A stretch of DNA of 6,317 bases from Candidatus Zixiibacteriota bacterium (lineage in GTDB: Bacteria; Zixibacteria; MSB-5A5; GN15; JAAZOE01), in the NCBI GenBank assembly GCA_028700875.1, contig JAQVRW010000185.1, positions 1 to 6,317 of the forward strand, written 5' to 3'. The notes below the pieces were generated by a model, which worked only from the letters and a program-made list of their open reading frames with translations, had not been told where the DNA came from and ran no database searches. Position numbers and translations under genes: made by a program. Below, in pieces: positions 1 to 4,685 of the stretch. The first letter of the stretch is position 1. The number at the start of each line of letters is the position of its first letter.

Positions 1-16
1 AAGTCGCCAAACAATG

Positions 17-45
17 ATAATACGGCCGTCGGCAGGCGGTGTCAA
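17..45 (-). promoter_or_regulatory. Strong leftward sigma70-type promoter at the left edge
   Basis: Read on the minus strand, a perfect TTGACA (plus positions 40-45) is followed after exactly 17 bases by TATTAT (plus positions 17-22), five of six matches to the -10 consensus. Transcription would start near plus position 10 and run out of the window to the left, so the gene or RNA it serves is not visible. This marks a divergent transcription unit upstream of the island. Confidence 0.62.
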
Positions 46-202
46 GCAAACTTTATTTTGCGGCGGCATTTGGAGTTAGGGCGAACGGCGGCATGGGGTT
101 TCGGGGTGTTTTTTAGGCGTGATTTTGGAGCCGTGCGGAGCCGTTTTTGGGGGTTCGCACGAGGGCCGACCATTACTGTCCGAAATCGAGTGTCTCCCGT
201 GG
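46..202. other. Intergenic stretch, no gene seen
   Basis: I see no convincing gene here. The plus strand is conspicuously rich in G and T with few C and A, and has small direct repeats: CGGCGGCAT at 61-69 and 86-94, and GGAGCCGT at 127-134 and 137-144. The open frames crossing it have no ribosome binding site and a composition unlike a protein, being dominated by Arg, Gly, Phe and Trp read from G/T-rich DNA. Confidence 0.5.
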
Positions 203-256
203 GGGCGACCGGGTGGTCGCCCGAAATTTCATGGGCGAGTACCCACTCGCCCCTAC
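203..256 (+). repeat. Double-hairpin dispersed repeat, copy 1
   Basis: Two adjacent palindromes are joined by a short spacer. The first has stem GGGCGACC (203-210), loop GGGT and arm GGTCGCCC (215-222). The second has stem GGGCGAGT (233-240), loop ACCC and arm ACTCGCCC (245-252), followed by CTAC. A near-identical copy lies at 4295-4349 in the same orientation. It differs only by one loop base, one base after the first stem and one extra A in the spacer. The structure resembles REP-like or very small MITE-like intergenic repeats; no coding role is apparent. Confidence 0.8.
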
Positions 257-275
257 GGTACCGTCATCAATTGTT

Positions 276-365
276 GTAGGGGTCGGGTTTTCCGACCCGT
301 ATCGGTCGGTTCCGTTTCGGATGACCCGCCGGTGGACGCCGTCACAATTAACCGGGCCGACCCGG
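276..365 (+). repeat. Further small palindromes of the intergenic repeat cluster
   Basis: GTAGGGG at 276-282 is the inverse of the CCCCTAC that closes the preceding repeat (250-256). It leads into a hairpin with stem GGGTCGG (280-286), a five-base loop and CCGACCC (292-298). A second hairpin has CCGGG (352-356), loop CCGA and CCCGG (361-365). A weaker relative follows downstream, CGGGC/GCCCG at 423-427 and 432-436, and the words CCCGTATCGG recur after both the 292-298 and 432-436 arms. These look like degraded modules of the same palindromic repeat family rather than terminators, since no T-run follows. Confidence 0.5.
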
Positions 366-372
366 AAAGATG

Positions 373-400
373 TTGACAAAGCTGTCTTCTTTTGTATGAT
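373..400 (+). promoter_or_regulatory. Rightward sigma70-type promoter
   Basis: A perfect TTGACA at 373-378 is followed by 16 bases and TATGAT at 395-400. The expected transcript starts near 407 and points at the restriction-modification operon, giving a leader of about 270 bases before the zinc-ribbon gene at 675. Two small hairpins lie just after the start point (423-450). Whether this promoter once served another gene now lost cannot be told from the sequence. Confidence 0.5.
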
Positions 401-527
401 ATAGACAACACCGTCCCTCGGGCGGGCTTTGGCCCGTATCGGGGGCGCCGATGAATACACGGATATATTAGCAGCGACGCGCGCATTACATTACTTGCCG
501 AATGTCTTTTTGCAGGGGGAAGGCAGT

Positions 528-575
528 ATGCGACACCTGAGGATGGTGATCATAGACACGGCGACGTCTTTGTGA
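528..575 (+). CDS. Possible 15-residue peptide with a strong ribosome binding site
   Basis: An ATG at 528 is preceded by AGGGGGAAGG (514-523), a purine-rich Shine-Dalgarno-like sequence at suitable spacing, but the frame ends after 15 codons (MRHLRMVIIDTATSL). It sits on the expected leader transcript from the 373-400 promoter, upstream of the restriction-modification operon. It could be a leader peptide, the stub of a truncated gene, or a chance match. No family is recognised. It overlaps the open frame at 455-700 in another phase, so at most one of the two is real. Confidence 0.15.
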   Translation: MRHLRMVIIDTATSL

Positions 576-638
576 TGTCCGGCTTCATTCCGCACGCGCC
601 GGAGCAAACATTCTATGATATCCTTTGCAATATTTTAG

Positions 639-669
639 TTGACATATATCACCCTTGGTATCTGATTAT
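639..669 (+). promoter_or_regulatory. Candidate promoter immediately before the zinc-ribbon gene
   Basis: TTGACA at 639-644 is followed by a weak -10, GATTAT at 664-669, with a long 19-base spacer. If used, transcription would begin at about 676, essentially on the ATG at 675, implying a leaderless or nearly leaderless message. That would fit the lack of any Shine-Dalgarno sequence before that ATG. The weak -10 and long spacer keep confidence low. Confidence 0.33.
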
Positions 670-674
670 AGCGT

Positions 675-836
675 ATGGGCATAGTTACGATAACGGTTAG
701 GCAATGCCATTGTGAACGGTGTGGTTATAAATGGCAGCCTCGTGGAAAAGTAATAAAAGAACCAAAAGTCTGCCCAAAGTGCAAATCACCCTATTGGAAT
801 ACGCCACGCCGAAACACGAAGCGAATAGGCAAATGA
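675..836 (+). CDS. Small zinc-ribbon protein heading the restriction-modification operon
   Basis: This is a 53-residue basic protein with two Cys knuckles. The first is CHCERCGYKW at residues 11-20 (ligands likely Cys13 and Cys16), followed by QPR. The second is CPKCKSPYWNTPRR at residues 33-46 (Cys33 and Cys36). The tail is rich in Arg and Lys. The arrangement C-x2-C, about 16 residues, C-x2-C-KSPYW is a rubredoxin-like zinc ribbon of a kind I recall as stand-alone small proteins in bacteria and archaea, often beside defence or toxin-type genes; the exact function is not established. It probably binds one zinc and perhaps nucleic acid. The start is the first ATG after an in-frame TAG at 669-671; no clear Shine-Dalgarno is present. 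Its TGA overlaps the ATG of the next gene (ATGA at 833-836), so the two are probably translationally coupled. A regulatory or accessory role in the restriction system is inference from position. Confidence 0.78.
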   Translation: MGIVTITVRQCHCERCGYKWQPRGKVIKEPKVCPKCKSPYWNTPRRNTKRIGK

Positions 837-2818
837 CGAAAAATAAGAAGAAAACAGGCATTCCCAGGTCGCCGAAGAAGGCCAGAGCGGAGAATATTCT
901 CCAACCGAATCCTGAAAGCGAAGTCGAAGCCTACGAGTTTATTCGCCGGGCGCTCCGAGATTTGGGGTGGGTGGTGCGGAATCCCAGCCTGAATACAGGT
1001 GGCCAGGTCTGGACACAAAACCAATGTTTTGCCCACGCGGAAATCAAAGCATCGTTGGGCGGAAAACGACCCGAGAATATCATTAAGTTGACAGAAAGCT
1101 CGGTCTGGGTCATTGAGGCCAAAGCCAAGCGGGGGCAGCTGGCGGTTGCGTTAAATGAGGCTACCGGATATTACGCCGACCGAATCAACAAGGCAGGTTT
1201 TAAGACGCGCGCGGTATTGGCTACGGGAGTAGCGGGCAGCGAAGAATTCGGTTATTTGATGAAAACCATGATTCACATAGAAGGGAGTTGGCAACCGGTT
1301 ACCATAAACGGGCAAGAAGCCACTGGACTATTGTCGCCCGAGGATGTGCGTTTCCTGTTGGAGAATAAATGTTCAGATATTAAAGACTTTTGCCCACCTC
1401 AGTGGCTTTTTCTGCAAGCCGCTGAACGAATCAATCAAATCCTGCATATAGGCGGAATAAATAAGAACGACCGTGCAAAAACGATGGCAGCCCTTCTTCT
1501 TTCGGTCGTGGAGCAGCCACCAAATCTAGAAACAAATCTTCCCGTCCTCATCGCTGAGATCAATGGACGCAGTGAAGCAGTACTGAAGGCTAATGGTAAA
1601 CCGGACTTTGCACCCTTCGTCAAGATATTACCCCCAACTAATACGACGAACCACGTGAAATTCAAGTCAGCGCTGGTTCGCACTATACAGGAGCTACAGA
1701 ATCTCAATATCCGATCTGCAATGAATTCCAGCACTGATGTACTAGGGCAGTTTTATGAAGTGTTTCTAAAATATGGCAATGGTGCAAAAGAAATTGGAAT
1801 CGTGCTAACGCCGCGTCATATCACACGATTCGCGGTTGAGGCGGTGGGCGTTTCACATAACGATCTTGTGCTTGATCCAGCCTGCGGAACTGGTGGTTTC
1901 TTGGTGGCGACGTTTGACCACGTTCGGAAAACCGCCACCAAACAACAATTGGAGCGATTTAAGAAGTATAACCTTTATGGCATCGAGCAGGAATCATATA
2001 TCGCAGTTCTTTCAATTGTAAACATGATATTTCGCGGGGACGGGAAGAACAATATTACTGAGGGAAACTGTTTTACGACATTTTTGAAAGTATCCACGGT
2101 GAATGGGCACCGCTCGGCGCAGTGGTCAAAGAGCGCGCCCAAAAAAGGCGAAGAACCAATTGATCGGGTACTTATGAATCCTCCGTTTGCCCTTAAAAGT
2201 AGCATAGATAAGGAATATCGTTTTGTATCAAACGCATTGTCTTTAATGGCAGATGGCGGTTTACTGTTCAGTTTGCTTCCCCTTGGCGCTATGTTCGGCT
2301 CGGGTGAGGAGAAGATATGGCGCAGGGACGAACTGTTGATGGAACATTCTCTTTTGGCGGTTATCACTTTGCCGGAAGAATTATTTTATCCCGCGGCCCA
2401 AAAGCAGGTTTTGGCGATAATCATCAAAAAGGGTTACCCACATCCCAAGAAACAACCAGTATTTTGGGCACGTATTGCTCATGACGGGCATATAAAGGTG
2501 AAATCACGACGCCTAGCTGCTTCTGAACTCAAGCCGCCGCGCGTGGAAAAGGATGATACTGAGATAGTGTTACCACCATTGCGTGATTTTTTGCATCATC
2601 CAGATGCCGTCAAAGTGAATATTCCGGCGCTTATAAAGACCGCACCTATTGACTATGATGACCCCTTGTTGGAACTCGTCCCAGAGGCTTACTTGGATAG
2701 CAATATCCCGTCACAATTTGAGTTACAACAGGCTGTCGACGATATGGTACGAGAGACGGCCGCATTCCTTATGCGGTTTTCCAAAGAATCAAGAGCATCG
2801 CAATATGAAATTGATTGA
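833..2818 (+). CDS. BcgI-like restriction-modification A subunit: nuclease fused to N6-adenine methyltransferase
   Basis: A 661-residue protein expected to cut DNA and to methylate adenine using S-adenosylmethionine. Residues about 28-180 resemble the PD-(D/E)XK nuclease region of type I R proteins: a conserved helix (PESEVEAYEFIRRAL), Pro80-Glu81 where PD is usual, the Glu95-Ala96-Lys97 core, then a helix ending EATGYYADRIN. Residues about 190-340 resemble the HsdM helical region, leading into LTPRHIT (325-331). The catalytic domain carries motif I DPACGTGGF (348-356), an acidic GIEQE (383-387) and motif IV NPPF (449-452), the order of gamma-class N6 methylases. Size and architecture match the A subunit of BcgI-type systems, with the partner B gene directly downstream. 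The ATG at 833 is chosen over 731 because it gives an ATGA overlap with the zinc-ribbon gene; the 34 extra residues are that gene read out of frame. Codons such as ATA, TTA and AGA, and AT-rich stretches, contrast with the genes to the right and suggest transfer. A degenerate type I M protein is the alternative reading, but the N-terminal nuclease argues against it. Confidence 0.88.
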   Translation: MTKNKKKTGIPRSPKKARAENILQPNPESEVEAYEFIRRALRDLGWVVRNPSLNTGGQVWTQNQCFAHAEIKASLGGKRPENIIKLTESSVWVIEAKAKRGQLAVALNEATGYYADRINKAGFKTRAVLATGVAGSEEFGYLMKTMIHIEGSWQPVTINGQEATGLLSPEDVRFLLENKCSDIKDFCPPQWLFLQAAERINQILHIGGINKNDRAKTMAALLLSVVEQPPNLETNLPVLIAEINGRSEAVLKANGKPDFAPFVKILPPTNTTNHVKFKSALVRTIQELQNLNIRSAMNSSTDVLGQFYEVFLKYGNGAKEIGIVLTPRHITRFAVEAVGVSHNDLVLDPACGTGGFLVATFDHVRKTATKQQLERFKKYNLYGIEQESYIAVLSIVNMIFRGDGKNNITEGNCFTTFLKVSTVNGHRSAQWSKSAPKKGEEPIDRVLMNPPFALKSSIDKEYRFVSNALSLMADGGLLFSLLPLGAMFGSGEEKIWRRDELLMEHSLLAVITLPEELFYPAAQKQVLAIIIKKGYPHPKKQPVFWARIAHDGHIKVKSRRLAASELKPPRVEKDDTEIVLPPLRDFLHHPDAVKVNIPALIKTAPIDYDDPLLELVPEAYLDSNIPSQFELQQAVDDMVRETAAFLMRFSKESRASQYEID

Positions 2819-3746
2819 CGATATGTTCATCGTGCACCGAGCTCGGTCACACCTATATAGTGAGTATAGCGCTGGCGAAGTGGCGTACGTGGGGAAGGGA
2901 CTGTCCGATAACGCAGTGGTAGGGTTTGTCGAACCGTTGCCCAAAGATAAAGTTTTCGATTTCCCCGGCATTACAGTATCGGCCTTCTGCGAAGCTACAG
3001 TTCAAATTCCGCCATTTATTGCGTGCGGCAGGGCGGGAAACGGACTGGTTGCCTTGGAACCGAAGACCCCTTTATCACTGGGCCAATTGGCCTATTATGC
3101 CGCATACATAAACCAAGCGCTGAGATGGCGTTTTTCGTGGTACTGGCAAACTACGGCAGACCGTTTAAGGCGGCTTCCAATACCCGATGAAGCGCCCCGA
3201 CACTCCTTCGACGTGCGGGGCATTCTGCCGGAAGAGAAGGCATCAAAATCAATATGCTTAGAGTTGTCAATTAAATTATTTGCGCTTGGGGAGTTATACG
3301 ATCTCGTACCCGGTGATTTCCATAATGCGGGGATTTTGGAAACGGGACCGATACCGCTCGTGTCTTGTGGGGATTTAGATAATGGCATCATCAAATATAT
3401 TGCTCCAAATGATTACGTTTACAGGAACAAGTTTACGATTGCGCTAAACGGCCGTCCCTTAACAGCAAAATACCACCCATACGCTTTTTCGGCAAAGGAC
3501 GATGTTGCAATTTGTTTGCCATATTCGCCTATGCAATTAACTACGGATATGTTCATACTCGCTACATTAAATCGTGAACGTTGGCGTTATTCCTATTACC
3601 GCAAATGTTACATCGACAAACTAAAGAGATTCCGCCTGCCACTACCGGCAAGACACAATCAGGTCGATGAAGACGCGATTCGCACACTGGTTGTAACTTC
3701 ATCCTATTGGGAATTCATTAAAACACATCTGCCAAATCCCGTCTAA
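2805..3746 (+). CDS. BcgI-like B subunit: DNA specificity protein with two target-recognition domains
   Basis: A 313-residue protein expected to recognise the target sequence for the preceding nuclease-methyltransferase. It is an internal duplication. Half one (about 1-128) and half two (about 175-285) share, in order: VAYVGKG..DNAVVGFVEP (26-44) against IPLVSCG..DNGIIKYIAP (183-201); ITVSA....PPF (56-71) against FTIAL....HPYAF (210-228); and RWRFSWYW..DRLRRLPIP (107-127) against RWRYSYYR..DKLKRFRLPLP (259-281). The repeated RW-aromatic-S and L-x-LP ends are typical of type I S and BcgI B recognition domains, and two domains imply a bipartite target. The ATG at 2805 lies in the last codons of the A gene (14-bp overlap), fitting translational coupling. 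A longer frame from 2649 would merely read through the A gene. Its length is close to the roughly 340 residues of BcgI B. No terminator follows; the frame ends in TAA exactly where an unrelated dockerin gene tail begins. Confidence 0.85.
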   Translation: MKLIDDMFIVHRARSHLYSEYSAGEVAYVGKGLSDNAVVGFVEPLPKDKVFDFPGITVSAFCEATVQIPPFIACGRAGNGLVALEPKTPLSLGQLAYYAAYINQALRWRFSWYWQTTADRLRRLPIPDEAPRHSFDVRGILPEEKASKSICLELSIKLFALGELYDLVPGDFHNAGILETGPIPLVSCGDLDNGIIKYIAPNDYVYRNKFTIALNGRPLTAKYHPYAFSAKDDVAICLPYSPMQLTTDMFILATLNRERWRYSYYRKCYIDKLKRFRLPLPARHNQVDEDAIRTLVVTSSYWEFIKTHLPNPV

Positions 3747-4172
3747 ATCACTTTTCCCGATCCATCCGATTCGGTGCGGTACAAGCTGTTGATCGCGATC
3801 GACCCCGCTTTCACCTTCGTGGCCACGCATGACAGCATCTACCAGACGCGGTACCCGGTCGGCGATCTCGATTACAGCACGCATTACTGGTGGAAGGTGG
3901 AGGCTATCGATACCAGGGGGAATATGACGCCCAGCACGAACACGGCCGATTTCTGGACCTGGATTCTTGGAGATGCCAACGGTGACAGGAATGTCAATGT
4001 CGGCGACGCGGTGTTTTTGATATCATACATTTTCCGGGGCGGCCCGCCGCCATACGTGCCGAAGGCGGGGGATGTCAACGGCGACTGCAAGGTCAACGTG
4101 GGGGATGCGGTCTATTTGATCAGTTACATTTTCCGCCAAGGCCCGGCGCCGAAGGTGGGGTGCGCGAAGTAG
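3747..4172 (+). pseudogene. 3' remnant of a surface protein gene: fibronectin-III-like tail plus type I dockerin
   Basis: 141 codons are open directly after the B-subunit stop. Residues about 4-66 match the back part of a fibronectin-III-like domain (PDPSDSVRYKLLIAIDPAF, then LDYSTHYWWKVEAIDTRG). The front strands that should precede PDPSDS are missing. Residues 75-135 form a complete dockerin: two calcium loops, D76-N78-D80-N82-D87 and D109-N111-D113-K115-D120, each followed by AV[F/Y]LISYIF, then the closing GPAPKVGCAK. In intact proteins such dockerins dock exported enzymes or adhesins onto cohesin-bearing partners. There is no plausible start: the GTG at 3774 has no ribosome binding site and would cut the domain further. 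The simplest reading is that arrival of the restriction-modification segment removed or displaced the 5' part of a large secreted protein gene. Base composition here is GC-richer than in the operon, matching the genes to the right. Confidence 0.8.
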
Positions 4173-4224
4173 GGGGGGAACAGCGGGAGGGAAACCTAGG
4201 CCCGTGCGCTAAGACGACGAATTA

Positions 4225-4267
4225 CGGGCAGGTCACAATCCACCTTCGGTGGATCAAGACCTGCCCG
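4225..4267. repeat. 43-bp near-perfect two-tier palindrome
   Basis: The outer stem CGGGCAGGTC (4225-4234) pairs with GACCTGCCCG (4258-4267). An inner stem ATCCACC (4238-4244) pairs with GGTGGAT (4248-4254) around a TTC loop. The two stems are separated by a three-by-three internal loop. No T-run follows, so a rho-independent terminator is unlikely on either strand, and it looks like another dispersed intergenic palindrome. It lies about 50 bases after the dockerin stop and could still protect the 3' end of that message. Confidence 0.7.
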
Positions 4268-4289
4268 AACCGCGAAAATGAAATCATGA

Positions 4290-4350
4290 TGTAAGGGCGA
4301 CCGGGCGGTCGCCGGAAAATTTCATGGGCGAGTACCCACTCGCCCCTACA
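4290..4350 (+). repeat. Double-hairpin dispersed repeat, copy 2, with inverted ends
   Basis: This is the second copy of the element at 203-256. Hairpin one is GGCGACC (4296-4302) with GGTCGCC (4307-4313); hairpin two is GGGCGAGT (4326-4333) with ACTCGCCC (4338-4345). This copy also has matching outer ends, TGTAAGGGCGA (4290-4300) and TCGCCCCTACA (4340-4350), inverted with one mismatch, as in a tiny non-autonomous transposable element or a REP unit. It has the same orientation as copy 1, so the two bracket the restriction-modification operon and the dockerin remnant. Confidence 0.8.
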
Positions 4351-4371
4351 ACTCGAAATCGATTTTCAAAG

Positions 4372-4425
4372 CAGGGGGAACCCCTGTGGTGGCCCGTTGA
4401 TTTCCGCGGGCGCGCAGCCGCGCGC
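4372..4425. repeat. GC-rich hairpin modules
   Basis: CAGGGG (4372-4377) pairs with CCCCTG (4381-4386) around GAA. GCGCGC (4410-4415) pairs with GCGCGC (4420-4425) around AGCC. The flanking words ACAACTCGAAATCGATTTT (4349-4367) and ACAATTCAAAATCAGTTT (4430-4447) are imperfect copies of each other, so this piece looks like a modular unit of the same intergenic repeat cluster. No gene is apparent. Confidence 0.45.
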
Positions 4426-4477
4426 GCGTACAATTCAAAATCAGTTTCTTGTATGGGTCTGGTTTGGGCGAAATTAT

Positions 4478-4499
4478 GGTCGGCGTACCGGCCTTTTTT
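4478..4499 (+). terminator. Rho-independent terminator
   Basis: A six-pair stem, GGTCGG (4478-4483) with CCGGCC (4488-4493) including one G-U pair, has a CGTA tetraloop and is followed at once by six T residues (4494-4499). It is oriented to stop rightward transcription coming from the operon, dockerin remnant and repeat region. This separates them from the DUF4139 gene beyond. Confidence 0.65.
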
Positions 4500-4544
4500 C
4501 TGGATATCGCTTACCCTTTGTCCGTCATATAAATAGAGGCAAAA

Positions 4545-4658
4545 ATGCCCAAAAAGGGTCGAAAGTGCCGCAAAAACGGGAAGAAACAGGTCGGGCAATG
4601 GTACTCTCAAGTGGAACGGGACCGGTTTATGGTTGAAACCGGGGTGGCGACGGTGTAA
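4545..4658 (+). CDS. Possible 37-residue basic peptide upstream of the DUF4139 gene
   Basis: The ATG at 4545 is preceded by AGAGG (4535-4539) at a workable spacing, and an AT-rich TATAAA (4528-4533) lies just before. The N-terminal half is strongly basic (MPKKGRKCRKNGKK), then QWYSQVERDRFMVETGVATV. It ends 27 bases before the next start codon and lies downstream of the terminator at 4478-4499, so it would share the transcript of the secreted protein. No family is recognised. It may be a genuine small protein, a leader peptide, or chance. Confidence 0.3.
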   Translation: MPKKGRKCRKNGKKQVGQWYSQVERDRFMVETGVATV

Positions 4659-4672
4659 CTTGGCGTATAAGC

Positions 4673-4681
4673 TAAGGAGGG
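4673..4681 (+). promoter_or_regulatory. Strong ribosome binding site of the DUF4139 gene
   Basis: TAAGGAGGG contains an almost complete complement of the 16S rRNA 3' end and ends four bases before the ATG at 4686. It fixes that start against alternatives and suggests efficient translation. Confidence 0.85.
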
Positions 4682-4685
4682 TACA

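Larger units (their letters stand above)
455..700 (+). other. Start-less open frame, possible gene remnant
   Basis: This frame is open between a TGA at 452-454 and a TAG at 698-700. It lacks a credible start codon with a ribosome binding site. From about 527 the codons look protein-like (for example GAC GTC TTT GTG ATG TCC GGC TTC), encoding a segment containing HRHGDVFVMSGFIPHAPEQ. I do not recognise the family. It may be a decayed gene fragment left beside the inserted operon, or simply chance. Its end overlaps the start of the zinc-ribbon gene. Confidence 0.2.

Noticed and set aside
173..486. Open frames of 77 to 95 codons on both strands in the left intergenic region
   Set aside because: They run through palindromic repeats, lack start signals, and their peptides reflect the repeat sequence rather than a protein.
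731..832. 34-residue N-terminal extension of the A subunit starting at 731
   Set aside because: It is the zinc-ribbon gene read in another frame. The zinc-ribbon frame shows clear Cys knuckles and overlaps the downstream ATG at 833.
2649..2804. 52-residue extension of the B subunit starting at 2649
   Set aside because: It lies wholly inside the A gene, has no family resemblance, and the ATG at 2805 gives a conserved-looking specificity-domain N-terminus.
3774..4172. Dockerin frame as a complete gene starting at GTG 3774
   Set aside because: There is no ribosome binding site, no signal peptide, and the fibronectin-like domain is already visible upstream of that codon back to about 3756.
4225..4267. 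Rho-independent terminator for the dockerin remnant
   Set aside because: No T-run follows the stem on either strand; the terminator at 4478-4499 fits far better.
203..4350. CRISPR array
   Set aside because: There are only two copies 4 kb apart with internal hairpins, and no regularly spaced repeats or spacers.
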